Assembly: GCA_023375785.1 (NCBI GenBank)
Contig: SZWC01004789.1
Location: 8,978-66,918, forward strand
DNA length: 57,941 bases
Direction: 5' to 3'
Source: Penium margaritaceum
Lineage: Eukaryota; Streptophyta; Zygnematophyceae; Desmidiales; Peniaceae
Below are positions 9,201 through 24,200 of the stretch, piece by piece. The position numbers and the translations under genes were made by a program. How positions within the stretch are numbered: the stretch's first letter is position 1; each line of letters starts with the position of its first letter. Below the pieces are notes generated by a model. The model had not been told where the DNA came from. It made no database searches and worked only from the letters and a program-made list of their open reading frames with translations.

Positions 9201-12200
9201 TGCACCCTTCTTGTACCCTAGTTGTGTCGTAATTGCACCTTAGTTGTACCCTAGTTGTAATCTAGTTGCGCCCTACTTGGGCCCTAGTTGTCCCCTAGTT
9301 GTGCCTTAGTTGCGCCTCAGTTGGACACTAGCTATGCCCTAGTTGTGCCCTATTTACGTCCTACTTGCGCCCTAATTGTGCCCTACTCGTGTCCTTCTTG
9401 TGCCATAGTTACGCTCCACTTTGCCTTACTTGTGCCCTACTTGCGTCCTAGTTGTGCCATAGTTATGTCCTAGTTGTGCCCTAGTTGCGCCCTACTTGTG
9501 CCCTACTTGTGCCCGAGTTGTGCCCTAGTTGCATCCTATTTGTGCCCTAGTTTCGCCCCAGTTATGCCTTAGTTGCGCCCTAGTTGCGTCCAAGTTGGGC
9601 CGTAGTTGCATCCTACTTGCGCCCTACTTGTCCCCTAGTTGCCTCCTAGTTGCACCCTAGTTGCTGCCTAGTTACGCCCTAGTTGTGCCCTAGTTGCACC
9701 CTAGTTACGTCCTGGTTATGTCCTAGTTGTACCCTAGTTGTACCCTAGTTTCCCCCTAGTTGCACCCTAGCTACGTTCTAGTTGCACCCTAGTTGCGCCC
9801 TAGTTGCACCCTAGTTACGTCCTGGTTATGTCCTAGTTGTACCCTAGTTGTACCCTAGTTTCCCCCTAGTTGCACCCTAGCTACGTTCTAGTTGCACCCT
9901 AGTTGCGCCCTAGTTGCACCCTAGTTGCACCCTAGTTACATCCTACTTTTGCACTTCTTGCATCCTGGTTGCATCTTAGTTGCACCCTAATTACACCCTA
10001 TTTGCACCCTAGTTGCGCCCTAGTGGCATCCTAGTTGTACCCTAGTTTCGCCATACCTGCACCTACTTGCACCCTAGTTGTGCCCTAATTGCGTCCTACT
10101 TGCATCCTAGTTGTGCCCTAATTGTACCCTAGTTACACCCTATTTGAGCCCTAGTTGTACCCTAGTTTCGCCATACCTGCACCTACTTGCACCCTAGTTG
10201 TGCCCTAATTGCGTCCTACTTGCATCCTAGTTGTGCCCTAATTGTACCCTAGTTACACCCTATTTGAGCCCTAGTTGCACCCTAGTTGAACCCTTGTTGC
10301 GTCCTAGTTGCACCCAAGTCGCGCGCTACTTGCGCCCTAATTGTGCCCTAGTTGAGCCCTGATTGCACCCTAGATGCGCCCTACTTGCATCCTAGTTGCG
10401 CCCTTGTTGCAACCTAGTTGCACCCTAATTGTGTCCTAGTTGCCCCATAGTTGCACCCTACTTGCACCCTACATGCACCCTACTTGCACCCTAGTTACAC
10501 CCTCATTGCGCCCTAGTTGCGCCCTACATGCACCCTAGTTGCGCCCTAGTTGTACCCTAGGTGCACTCTGGTTGCGCCCTAGTTGCGCCCTTGTTGCGTC
10601 ATAGTAGTGCCCTATTTGCGTCCTACTTGCATCCTCATTGCACCCTAGTTGCGTCCTAGTTGAACCTTCGTTGGACACTAGTTGCGCCCTAATTGTGCCC
10701 TACTTCCACCCTAGTTGTGTCCTAGTTTTTCCCTAGTTGTGCCCTTCTTGCACCCTAGTTGCGCCCTAGTTGCGCCCGAGTTGCACCCCACTTGCGCCCT
10801 TCTTCCGTCCTAATTTCACCCTAGCTGTGCCCTTGTTGCGCCCTACTTGCGTCTTGTTGGGCACTAGCTACGCCCTAGTTGGGCCGTACTTGCACCCTAC
10901 TTGCGCCCTTCTTCCGTCCTAATTTCACCCTAGCTGTGCCCTTGTTGCGCCCTACTTGCGTCTTGTTGGGCACTAGCTACGCCCTAGTTGGGCCGTACTT
11001 GCACCCTACTTGCATCCTAGTTGTGCCCTAGTTGCGCCCTACTTGCGCCTCACTTGGACACTAGCTATGTCCTAGTTGCACCCTAGTTGCGCCCTAGTTG
11101 TGCCCAAGTTGCACCCTAGTTGCGCCCTACTTGCGCCTCACTTGGACACTAGCTATGTCCTAGTTGCACCCTAGTTGCGCCCTAGTTGTGCCCAAGTTGC
11201 ACCCTAGTTGCGCCCTACTTGCGCCCTGGTTGCGTCCTAGTTGCGCCCTACCTGTGCCCTACCTGTGCCCTAGTTGTCCCCCAGTTGCACCCTAGTTCTC
11301 CCTAGTTGTACCCTCGTTACACCCTAGTTGTGCCCTACTTGCACACTAGTTGCACCCGTGTTGCACTTTACTTAAGTCCTATTTGTGCCCTAGTTGCACC
11401 CTAGTTACGTCCTACTTATGCCATAGTTGTGTCCTAGTTACACCCTAGTTGTGCCCTACTTGCACACTAGTTGCACCCGTGTTGCACTTTACTTAAGTCC
11501 TATTTGTGCCCTAGTTGCACCCTAGTTACGTCCTACTTATGCCATAGTTGTGTCCTAGTTACACCCTAGTTGCACCCTACTTGCATCCTACTTGGACCCT
11601 ACTTGCGTCGTAGTTGTGCCCATTTGCACCCTAGTTGCTTCCTAGTTTTGCCCTAGTTGTACCCTAGTTGCACCCTAGTTGCGCCCTAGTTGCACCCTAC
11701 TTGCATCCTACTTGGACCCTACTTGCGTCGTAGTTGTGCCCATTTGCACCCTAGTTGCTTCCTAGTTTTGCCCTAGTTGTACCCTAGTTGCACCCTAGTT
11801 GCGCCCTAGTTGCACCCTACTTGTACCCTAGTTGCGCCCTAGTTGTGCATACTAGTTGCACCCTAGTTACGCCCTAGTTATGGCCTTGTTGCATCCTAGT
11901 TGCACCCTACTTACGTTCTACTTGCGCCCTAGTTGCGTCCTAGTTGCACCCTAGTTGCGCCCTAGTTGCGCCCTATTTGCACCCTAGTTACGCCCTAGTT
12001 GGGCCCTAGGTGCGCCCTAGTTGCACCCTAATTGCTGCCTGGTTGTACCCTACTTGCATCCTAGTTGTGTCCTAGTTGCGCCCTAGTTGCGCCCTAGTTA
12101 CACCCTAGTTGTTCCCTAATTGCGTCCTACTTGTGTCCAAGTTGCGTCCTAGTTGTGCCCCAGTCACGCCTGCATTGGAAACTAGCTATGCCCTCGTGGT

Positions 12201-15200
12201 GCCCTAGTTTCACCATAGTTGCACCATAAATGTGCCCAAGTTGCCCCCTAGTTGCGCCCTAGTTGCGTCCTAGTTGTATCCTAGTTGTGCCCTACTTGCG
12301 CCCTAGTCGCGGGCTAGTTAAGTCCTAGTTTTGCCCCAGTTGGGCACTAGCTACGCCCTAGTTGTGCCCTAGTTGCGTCCTTGTTACACACTACTTACGC
12401 CCTAGTTTTTCCCTACTTGCACCCAATTTGTGCCCTAGTTGCATCCCAGTTTTTCCCTAGTTGCGTTCTACTTGCGTCGTAATTGTGCGCTTGTTGTGCC
12501 CTAATTGCTCCCTAGTTGCGCCCTACTTCCAACCTTATTACGCCCGAGTTTTATCCTAGTTGCACCCTAGTTGAGCCCTAGTTGCACCCTGGCTGCGCCC
12601 TAGTTGTACCCTAGTTGTGCCCTGGTTGTGCCCTAGTTGCGTCCTACTTGCGCCCTACTTTCGTCCTAGTTGCACCCTAGTTGCACCCTACCTGTGCCCT
12701 ACTTGTGCCCTACTTGCGTCCTGGTTGCGTCCTAATTGTACCTCAATTGGACAGTACCTACGCCCTAATTGTACCCTACTTGCTCCCTTAGTGCATCCTA
12801 GTTGCACCTTAGATGCATAATAGTTGTGCCATACTTGCGCCCTAGTTGCGCCCTAGTTACGCCCCAGTTACATCCTAGTTGCGCCCTACTTGCACCCTTC
12901 TTACGCCCTAGTTGTGTCCTACTTGTGAACTAGTTGCATCCTAGTTGCACCCTACTTGCCCATACTTGCCCCTATTTGCACACTAGTTGCGCCCTAGTTA
13001 TGCCCAAGTTGCGCCTAAGTTGGACACTAACTATGCCTTAGTTGCACCCTACTTGCTTCCTTGTTGTGCCCTACTTTCACCCTACTTGTGTCCTATTTGT
13101 GCCCTAGTTGCACCCAAGTTTTGCACTATTTGTGTCCTACTTGCACCCTAGTTGTGCCCTAGTTGTGCGCTAGTTGCGCCCTAGTTGCCCCCTAGTTGTG
13201 CCCTCCTTGCGCCCTAGTTGTGCCATAGTTACGCCCTTGATGCACCCTCTTTGCGTCCTAGTTGCGCCCAAGTTGTACCCTAGTTGCGCCCTATTTGCAC
13301 CCTAGTTGCCCCCTACTTGGACCCGAGTTGCACCCTACTTGCACCCCAATTGTGCCCTACTTGTGCCCTACTTGTGCTCTAGTTGCATCCTAGATGTGCA
13401 TCAGTTGGGCAGTAGCTACGCCCTAGTTGCGCCCTAGTTGCGCCCTAGCTGCACCCTAGTTGGGCATTAGTTGCACCCTATGTGTACCCTAGTTGCGCCC
13501 TTGTTGCGCCCTAGTTGCACCTTAGTTCAGTCCTAGTTGCATCCTACTTCCACCCTAGTTGCACCCTAGCCGCGCCCTAGTTACGCACTACTTGTGTCCT
13601 ATTTGCGCCCTAGTTGCGCCGTTGTTGCGCCCATTTTCACCCTAGTTGCGCCCTAGTTGCACCCTAGTGTCACCGTAGTTGCATCCTAGTTGCTCCCTAG
13701 TTACGTCCTAGTTGCACCCAACTTGCACCCTAATCGTATCCTAGTTGCGCCCTAGGTGCGCTCTAGTTGTACTCTAGTTGCACCCTAAGCGTGCCCTAGT
13801 TGCGCCCTAGTTGTGCCTTACTTGCACCCTAGTTGCGCCCTAGTTATACCCTATTTATGTCCTAGTTACATCCTAGTTGCGCCCTAGTTGCGCCCTACTT
13901 CCATCCTAGTTGCGTCCTAGTTGTGCCCTAGTTGCGTCCTAGTTACGCCCTAGTATTTCCTAGTTGCACCCTACTTTTTCCCTACTTGCGTCATAGTTGT
14001 GCCCGATTCGGACCTAAGTTGGGCACTAGCTATGCTGTAGTTGCGCCCTAGTTATGCCCTAGTTGTGTCCTACTTGCGTCCTAGTTGCGCCCTAGTTGCG
14101 CCCTAGTTACGTCCTAGTTGTGTCCTAGTTGCGCCCTACTTCCGCCCTAGTTGCACGCTCGTTAGGTCCTAGTTGCGCCTCAGGTGGGCACTAGCTACAG
14201 CCTAGTTGTGCCATAGTTGCATCCTAGTTGCATCCTACTTGCACTCTAGTTGCATCCGACATGTGTCCTACTTGCGCCCTAATTGTGCCCTAGTTGCGCC
14301 CCTGTTTTGCCCTAGTTACGTCCTACTTGCGTCGTAATTGTCCCCTAGTTGTGCCCTAGTTGCACCCTACTTCCGCCCGAGTTGTGCCCTAGTTCCGTCC
14401 TAGTTGCGCCCTAGTTACACCCTTGTTGTGCCCTAGTTGCACCCTAGTTTCAAGCTAGTTGAGCCCTAGTTGCGTCCTACTTGTTGTGTCCTAGTTACGT
14501 TCTAGTTGCGTCCTGTTTTTTCCCTATTTTTCCTCTAGTTGTGCCGCACTTGCAGCCTAGTTGTGCCCTAGTTGCACCCTAGTTGCGCCTTAGTTACCCC
14601 TTACTTGCACCCTAGTTGTGTCCTTGTTGCGTCCTAGTTGTACCCTAGTTGTGCTCTAGTTGCACCCTAGTTGCGACCTACATGCGCCCTAGTTGCGTCC
14701 TAGTTACACCCTAGTTGGACCCTACTTGCGCTCTAGTTGCGCCCTGCTTGCGCCCTAGTTATGCCCTAGATACACCTCGCTGGGTACTAGCTACGCCCTA
14801 GTTGCACCCTAGTTGTACCCTAGTTGCTCCCTACTTGGGCTCTTCTTGCGTCCTAGTTGCACCCTAGTTGCACTCTTGTTTCGTCCTAGTTGCACCCTAC
14901 TTGTGCCCTAGTTGTGCCCTAGTTGTGCACTAGTTGCCCCCTAGTTGTGCCCTTCTTACGCCCTACTTCCGTCCTACTTCTACACTAGGTGTGCCCTAAT
15001 TGCGCCCTACTTGCGCCTGAGTTAGACATTAGCTACGCCCGAGTTGGGCCATAATTGCCCCCTTGTCCTGCCCTAGTTGCAACCTAGTTACACCCTACTT
15101 GTGCCATATTTGGACACTAGCTACACCCTAGTTGCTTCCTAGTTGCACCATAGTTGCGACCAAGTTGTACCCTATTTGCACCCTAGTTGTGCCCTAGTTA

Positions 15201-18200
15201 TGCCCTAGCTGCACTCTAGTTACACCATAGTTGTGCCCTTGTTGCGTCCTAGTTGTGTCCTAGTTGTGCCCTACTTGCGCCCCACTTGCGTCCTAGTTTC
15301 CCCCTAGTTGCACCCTACTTGCGCTCTACTTGCACCCTAGTTGCGGCCTAGTTGTACCCTAGTTACGCCCTAGTTGCGCCCTAGTTGCACCCTAGTTGCA
15401 CCATAGTAAAGCCTTAATTGCGCCGTAATTGTGCCCTACGTATGTGCAACCTGCGTCCTAGTTACGTCCTTGTTGCGCCTCAGTTGGGCACTAGTTGCGC
15501 CCTAGTTGCTCCCTAGTCACACCCTTGTTGCGTCTCACTTGCGCCCTACTTGCACCCTAGTTGGCCCTCGTTGCGCAACACTTGGGTACTAACTACGTCC
15601 TAGTTGCACCCTACTTGCACCCTAGTTGCACCCTAGTTGCGCCCTTCTTGCGCCCTAGTTGCGTCCTTCTTGGACCCTACATGTACCTAAGTTGCGCCCC
15701 TAGCTGTGTCTTAGTTTTGCCCCAGTTATGCCCTACTTGTGCCCTAGTTGCACCCTAATTGGCGCCCTAGTTGGGCACTAGCTACACCCTAGTTGCGTCC
15801 TAGTTGCGCCCTAGTTCTCCACTTGCGCCCTAGGTGCGCCCTACTTGCGTCCTAGTTGCGCCCTAGTTGCACCCTAGTTGCGCCCTAGTTTCGTCCTAGT
15901 TGCGCCCTAGTTGCACCCTAGTCATGCCCTACTTGCGCCCTACTTCCACCCTAGCTGCGTCCTAGTTGCACCCTACTTGTGCCTCAGTTAGGAACTAGCT
16001 ACGCCCTTGTTGGGTTATACTTGTGCCCTACTTGCACCCTAGTTGCACCCTAGATTTACCCTAGTTGCGCTCTACTTGCGTCTCAGTTGGGCATTACATA
16101 CTCCCTGGTTGCGCCCAAGTTGCACCCTAGTTACGTCCTACTTGCGTCCTAGTTGCGCCCTAGTTGCACCCTAGTTACATCCTAGTTGCGCCCTCCTTGC
16201 GTCCTACATGCGCCCTACTTGCGTCCTAGTTGTGCCCTAGCTACGCCTTAGTTGCATCCTAGTTACTTCCTTGTTGTGTCCTAGTTGCGTCCTATTTGCG
16301 ACCTATTTGCTTTCTAGTTGTGTCCTAGTTGCGTCCTACTTGCGCCCTAGCTGCATCCTAGTTGTGCCCTAGTGGCGTCCTAGTTATGCCCTAGTTGCTC
16401 CGTAGTTGCGCCCTAGTTACACCCTTGTTGCGCGCTAGTTACGCCCTAGTTGCACCCTATGTGTGCCCTACTAGCATCCTTGTTGTGCCCTAGTTGTGTC
16501 CTAATCGTTTCCTATTTGTGTCCTACTTGTACCCTAGTTGCGTCCTAGTTGCGCCCTACTTGCATCCTTGTTGTGCCCTAGTTGTGTCCTAATCGTTTCC
16601 TATTTGTGTCCTACTTGTACCCTAGTTGCGTCCTAGTTGCGCCCTACTTGCATCCTACTTGGGCCCTAATTGCTCCCTAGTTGCGCCTCAGTTGGACACA
16701 AGTTGCGCCTTAGTTGTACCCCAGTTGCACCCTAGTTGCGCCTTAGCTGTGCCATTGTTGCGCCCTAGTTGTCTCCTACTTGCGCCCTAGTTGGACCCTT
16801 GTTGTGCCCTAGTTTCACCCTAGTAATGTTCTAGTTGTATCCTAGTTGCGCCCTACTTGTGCCCTACTTGCACCCTAGCTGCGCCATGATTGCGCCTCTT
16901 TTGGACACTAGCTATGCCCTTGTTGCACCCTACTTGCGCCCTAGTTACACCCTAGTTACGCCCTTCATGCATCCTAGTTGTACCCTAGTTGCACTCTAGT
17001 TTTTCCCTACTTGCGTCCTACTTGCACCCTAGTTGCACCCTAGTTACAACCTAGTTACGCCCTAGTTGCACCCTACTTGCGCCTTGTTTCTGTCCTACTT
17101 CCATCCTTGCTGCATCCTACTTGCGCTGTACTTGCACCTCAATTAGGCACTAGCTATGTCCTACTTGGACCGTACCTGTGTCCTACTTGCGTCTTAGTTG
17201 CGTCCTAGTTGCGCCTTAGTTACGCCCTAGTTGTGCCCTAGTTGCGCCTCACTTGGGCACTAGCTAGCCCTAGGTTCTCCCTATTTTCTCCCTAGTTGTG
17301 CCCTATTTGCGCCCTAGTTGCACCCTACTTGTGCCCTAACTACGTCCTAGTTGTACCCTAATTGCGTCCTAGCTGCGCAATTCTTGCGTCCTACTTGCAT
17401 CCAACTTATGCCCTAGTTGCGTCCTAGTTGCACCCTAGTTGCACCCTAGTTGCACCCTAGGTGCGCCTTAGTTGCACCCTAGTTGTGCCCTTGTTGTGCC
17501 CTACTCGCGGCCTAGTTGCACCCTAGTTGCACCCTACTTGCGCCCTAGTTGCCCCCTAGTTGGGACCTAGTTCCACCCTAGTTGTTCCCTACTTGCACCC
17601 TACTTGCGTCCCACTTGTACCCTAGTTGCATCCTAGTTTTGTCCTACTTGTGCCCTAGTTGTACCCTTATTTAGCTCTAGTTACGACCTAGTTGCGCCCT
17701 AGTTGTGTCCTAGTTGTGCCCTACTTGGACCCTAGTTGTGCCCTAGTTGCGCCTCAGTTGGACACTAGCTACGCCCTAGTTGCACTCTCCTTGCGCCCTG
17801 GTTTTGCCCTACGTGTGTCCTAGTTGTGCCCTAGTTGTACCCTTGTTGTTCCCTACTTGCACCCTACTTCATTCCTTGCAGTGCCCTAGTTGCCCAACAG
17901 TTGAGCTATGTCCTGGTCTTGCCCTAGTTTTGCCCTAGTTACGCCCTAGTTGCGTCCTAGTTGTGTTCTAGTTGCGCCATAGTTGGAGACTAGTTATGCC
18001 CTAGTTGTTCCCTAGTGATGCCCTAGTTGCATCGTACTTGCGTCCTAGTTGTGCCCTACTTGCCCCCTACTTACGCCCTAGTTGTGCCCTAGTTGCGCCC
18101 TAGGTTGTCCCTAGTTGCGTCCTACTTGCGCCCTACTTCCGTCCTACTTTTGCCCTAGCTGTGCCCTAGTTGCACCCTACTTGTGCCTCAGATAGACACT

Positions 18201-21200
18201 AGCTCCGCCCTAGTTCACCCGTACTTGCGGCCTTCTTGTACACTAGCTGCGCCCTAGTTACAACCTAGTTGTATCCTACTTGTGCCTGTGTTGGGCACTA
18301 GCTATGTCTTAGTTACGCCCTAGTTAAGCCTTAGTTGCGTCCTTGTTGCACCCTAGTTGCAATCTACTTGTGCCCTAGTTGTATCGTGGATGTACCCTAA
18401 TTACGTCCTAGTTGCACCCTAGTTTTGTTCTACTTGCACCCTAGTTACGCCCTAGTTGCGCCCTAATTGCGCCCTAGTTACATCCTAGTTGCGCCCTAGT
18501 TGCACCCTAGTTGCGTCCTAGTTGCACCCTAGTTTTGTTCTACTTGCACCCTAGTTACGCCCTAGTTGCGCCCTAATTGCGCCCTAGTTACATCCTAGTT
18601 GCGCCCTAGTTGCACCCTAGTTGCGTCCTAGTTACGACCTAGTTACACCCAAGTTGCACCCTTCTTATGCCCTACTTGCGCTCTACTTGCGCCCTAGTTG
18701 CATCCTAGTTGTGCCTTAAATGCGCCTTAGTTGCGCCCTAGTTGTGTTCTAGTTGCACCCTAGTTGAATCCTAGTTGCGCCCTAGTTGCACCCTTCTTAT
18801 GCCCTACTTGCGCTCTACTTGCGCCCTAGTTGCATCCTAGTTGTGCCTTAAATGCGCCTTAGTTGCGCCCTAGTTGTGTTCTAGTTGCACCCTAGTTGAA
18901 TCCTAGTTGGGCCTTGGTTGCATCCTAGTGGCGCCCTAGTTGCACTCTACTTGCGCCCTAGTTGCACCTTAGTTGCGCACCAATTAGGAACTAGTTGGGG
19001 CCCTAGTTGCACCCAAGTTGCGCCCTAGTTACGCCCTTGTTGTGCCTTAGATGTCCCCTTCTTGCGCCCTAGCTGCGCCCTAGTTACACCCTAGTTGCAC
19101 CTCAGTTGCACCCTAGTTGTGCCCTAGTTGCGCCCTAGTTGCACCCTACTTGCGTCCTTCTTCCACCCTAGTTGCACCATTCTTGTGCCCAAGTTGCGCC
19201 CTACTAGCATCCTGTTGTGCCTTAGTTGCACCCTAGTTGGGCCCTAGTTTTGACCTAGTTACGCCCTAGTTGTGCCCTAGTTGCGCCCTAGTTGCTCCTT
19301 ACTTTCCCCCTACTTGTGCGCTAGTTACACCCTTGTTGCATGGCAGTTGGACACTAGTTGCACCCTAGGTGTGCCCTAGTTGCACCCTAGTTGAACCTAG
19401 TTGCACCCTTGCTGTGTCCTAGTTGCGCCCTAGTTGCATCCTACTTGCGTCCCAGTTGCACCCTAGTTGCAGCCTAGTTGCTCCTAAATTGTGCCCTAGT
19501 TGCCCCCTAGTTGCGCGCTAGTTCCACCCTATTTGTGCCTTAGTTGTGCCCTAGTTGTGCCCTATGTGAGCCCTAGTTGCGCCCTAGTTGCGCCCTACAT
19601 GCGCCTAGTTATGCCCTAGTTACATCCTAGTTGCACCTCAGTTGGACACTAGCTACGTCTTAGTTTCGCCCTGGTTGAACCCTAGTTTTGCCCTAGTCAC
19701 GCCCGACTTGCGCCCTAGTTGCGCCCTAGTTGCGCCCTAGTTGCGCCCCAGTCCCTCCCTAGTTGTGCCCTAGTTGCACCCTACTTCTGCCCTATTTTTT
19801 CCCTGGCTACGCCTTAATTGTGCTCTAGGTACGGCCTACTTGCGCCCTAGTTGCGTCCTTGTAGCACCCTACTTATACCTCATTTGGGCACTAGCTACGT
19901 CCTAGTTACGCCCTTGTTACTACCTAGTTGCATCCTAGTTACGTCGTGGTTTCATCCTACTTGCGCCCTAGTTGCGCCCTAGAAGCACCCTAGTTGTGCC
20001 CTAGTTGCGTCCTAGTTGCGCCCTAGTTGCGTCCTAGTCGTGCCCTAGTTGCACCCTACTTGCACCCTAGTTGTGCCCTAGTTCCGCCCTAGTTGCGCCC
20101 TAGTTGCACCTAGTTGACCCTAGGTGCCCTCTAGTTGTATCCTATTTGCATCCTAGTTGCGCCCTAACTGCATCCTACTTGCACCCTACTTGCGCCCTAG
20201 TTGTGCCCTAGCTTCGCCCTAGTTACGCCCTAGTTCCGTCCTAGTTGCTACCTAGTCGTGTCCTAGTTGAACCCTAGTTGCACCCTAGTTACACCCTACT
20301 TGTGCCCTAGTTGCGCCTCAGTTGGGCACTGGTTGCACTCTAGTTGGCCCTACTTGGGCCCTAGTTGCGCCTTAGTTGCACCCTAGTTACACTGTTGTTG
20401 CACCTTATTTGCGCCCTAGATGCACCCTAGTTGCACCATAGTTGCACCTTAGTTGTGCCCTAGTTGCGCCCTAGTTATGCTCTAGTTACGCCCTACTTGC
20501 GCCCTACTTGTGCCCTGGTTACACCCTAGGTACGCCTCAATTGGAAACTAGCTACCTCCAAGTTTTGTCCTAGTTGCGCCTAGTTGCGCCCTACTTGCGC
20601 CCTACTTGCACCCTGATTGCGCCCTATTTGCGCCCTAGTTGTGCCGGCCTTGCGCTCTACCTACGCCCTAGTTGCGCCCTAGTTCTGTCCTAGTTGCACC
20701 TCAGTTGGGCACTGGTTATGTCCTAGTTGCGCCCTAGTTGCACCCTAGTTGCACCCTATTTGTGCCCTAGTTGCACCCTACTTGTCCCCTATTTGCGCCG
20801 TAGTTGCGCACTAGTTTCGTCCTAGTTTTGTCCTATTTGCGTCCTACTTGCACCCTAGTTGTGTCCTAGTTTCGCCCTAGTTGCGCCTTAGTTGTGTCGT
20901 ACTTGCACCCTACTTCCATCCTACTTCCGCCCTAGCTGCACCCTTGCGCCCTACTTGTGCCTAAGTTGAACAATAGCTACGTCTTAGTTGGGCCGTACTT
21001 CCGACCTACTTGTGCCCTAGTTACACCCTGGTTTCTCCCTACTTGCGCATAAGTTGGGCACTACCTACACCCCGGTTGCGTCCTACTTGTGTCCTAGTTG
21101 CGCCCTCATTCTGTCCTAGTTGCGCCCTAGATATGTTCTAGTTGCATCCTAGTTGTGTCCTAGTTGCACCTCAGTTGGACACTAGCTACGCCCTAGTTGC

Positions 21201-24200
21201 GCCCTAGTTACGTCCTAGTTGTGTCCTACTTGCGCCCGATTGTTGATCTACTTGCCCCCTACTTATGTCCTAGTTGTGCCCTAGTTGTACCCTAGTTTCG
21301 CCCTAGTTGCATCCTACTTGCGCCCTTGCTGTACCCTAGTTGCATCCCAGTTGCACCCTAGTTGCGCCTTACATACGCCCTACTTCTGTCCTACTTCCGT
21401 CGTAGCTGCGTCCTAGTTGCGCTCTACTCGCGCCTCAGTTGGACACTAGCCAATTCCTAGTTGGGTCGTACCCGCGGCCTACTTGCACCCTTGTTGTGTC
21501 CTTGTTGCGCTCTAGTTGTGTCCTACTTGCACCTCAGTTGGACACTAGCTACGCCCTAGTTTCGCCCGAGTTGCATCCAGGTTGCACCCTCATTGCGTCC
21601 TAGTTGTGCCCTATTCCTGCCCTAGTTGTGTTCTAGTTGTGCCCTAGTTGCGCCCTACTTGAGCCCTACTTGCGCCCCAGTTAAACCCTAGTTGAGCCCT
21701 TCTTGTATCCCTAGATACATCCTAGCTGTGCCTCAGTTGCGCCCTACTTGCGCCCTTGTTGCGCCCTAGTTGCGCCCTAGTTGCACCTCAGTTGGGCACT
21801 AGCTATGCACAAGTTGTGTCCTAGTTGCACCCTGGTTGCGTCCTACTTGTGCCCTAGTTGCACCCTGGTTGCGTCCTACTTGTGCCCTAGTTGCGCCCTA
21901 CTTGCGCCCTTGTTACATCCTAGTTGCGACCTAGTTGTGCCCTAGTTTTGCCCTAGTTGCGCCCTACTTGCACCCTAGTTGCCTCCTAGTTGCATCCTAG
22001 TTGCATCCTAGTTACGCCCTACTTGCGCCCTCCTTTCGTCCTACTTCCGCTCCAGTTGCACCTTAGTTATGTCCTACTTGTGCCTCAGTTGGGTACTAGC
22101 TACGCCCTAATTGGTTTGGATTTGCGCCTTATTTGTGCCCTAGTTACGCCCTAGTTGCATCCAAGTTGCGCCTCATTTGTGCCTCAGTTAGGCACTAGTT
22201 ACGTCCTAGTTGCGTCCTAGTTGCACCCTAGATACTCCCTAGTTGTGACCTAGTAGCGCCCTAGTTTTACCCTACTTGCATCCTAGTTGCACCCTAGATG
22301 CGCCCTAGTTGCACCCTAGTTACACCCTATGTACGCCCTACTTGCACCCTACTTGTGCCCTAGTTGCATCCTAGTTTGGCCCTAGTTGCACCCTAGTTAC
22401 GCCCTACTAGCGTCCTAGTCCTGCCATACTTGCATCCTAGTTGCGTCCTAGTTGCGCTCTAGTTGCGCCCTAGTTGCATCCTACTTGCGTCCTACTTGCA
22501 CTTTAGTTGCACCCTAGTTGCTCTACCTTGATCCTACTTGCACCCTAGTTGTGCCCTACTTGCGTCCTAGTTCCGTCCTAGTTGCTCCCGAGTTTAACCC
22601 TACTTGCCCCCTACTTGCGTCCTACTTGCACCCTAGTTATACCCTGGTAGGCCCCTAGTTGCGCCCTACTTTCGTCTGAGTTTCACCGTAGATGCACCCT
22701 TGTTGTGTCCTAGTTGCGTCCTACTTGCACCCTAGTTATACCCTGGTAGGCCCCTAGTTGCGCCCTACTTTCGTCTGAGTTTCACCGTAGATGCACCCTT
22801 GTTGTGTCCTAGTTGCGTCCTAGTTACACCCTTGTTGTGCCCTTCTTGCGCCCTACTTGCGCCCTAGTTGCACCCTAATTGCACCCTAGTTGCGTCCCCC
22901 TTGCGCCCTAGTTACACCCTAGTTGCACTCTAAATGTGCCCTATTTCCACCCTACTTGCTCACTACTTGCACCCTACTTGCGCCCTAGATGCGCGCTAGT
23001 TGCACCTCAATTGAGCACTAGTTGATCCCTAGTTGGATCCTTGTTACACCCTAGTTGTGCCCTAGTTGGCACTTAGTTGCGAACTAGTTGCACCCTCCTT
23101 GCGCCCTAGTTGCGCCCTTGTTGAACCTTGTTACACCCTAGTTGTGCCCTAGTTGGCACTTAGTTGCGAACTAGTTGCACCCTCCTTGCGCCCTAGTTGC
23201 GCCCTTGTTGAACCTTGTTACACCCTAGTAGCCCCCCAGTTGCGCCCTAGTCGGACCCTAGTCGCAGCTTACTTGCGCCCTAGCTGCACCCTAGTTGTGC
23301 ACTAGTTGAATCCTAGTTGCGCCCTAGTTTCACCCTACTTGCATCTTAGTTGCGCCCTAGTTGTGCCCTAAATTAGCCTCAGTTGAGTACAAGCTATGCC
23401 CTAGTTGCGCCCTAGTTGCACCCTAGTTGCGTCCCACTTGCGTCATAGTTGCGTCCTAGTTACGCCCTACTTGCGCCCTAGTTGTGCCCTAGTTGCACGC
23501 TAGTTGCGCCTCACTTGGGTACTAGCTACGCCCTAGTTATGCCCTTGCTGCATCCTAGATGTGCCCTACTTGCGTCCTAGTTGCGTCCTACTTGCACCCT
23601 ACTTACGCCCTAGTTGAACCCTAGTTATACCCTAGTTGCACCCTAGTTTCGCTCTAGTTGCGCCCTACTTGCGCCCTTGTTGCGCCCTAGTTACGCCCTA
23701 GTTGCGTCCTAGTTACGTCCTACTTGCACCCTACTTGCGTCCTACTTCTGCCCTAGCTGCGCCCTGGTTGCGCCCTACTTGCGCCTCAGTTGGGCACTAT
23801 ATAATCCCTAGTTGCGCCCTTGTTGAGCCTTAGATGGACCCTAGTTGCGGCCTACTTGCGCCCTACTTGCACCCTAGTTACGTCCTTGTTGCACCCCAAT
23901 TGCACCCTAGTTGTGTCCAACTTGCACTCTCTTTGTGCCCTACTTAAACCCTAGTTGCACGCAAGTTGCACCCTAGTTTTGTTGTAGTAGCACCCTAGTT
24001 ATGCCCTAGTTGCAACCTACTTGTGCCCTAGTTGCACCCTTGTTGCGTCCTAGTTTCACCCTGTTTGCGCCCTAGTTATACCCTAGTTGCGTCCTTGTTG
24101 CACCCTAGTTAAGCCTGAATTGGACATTAGCTATCCCCTAGTTGCGCCCTTGTTGTGCCCTAGTTTGGCCCTACTTGCGCCTTACTTGCGTCCTAGTTAT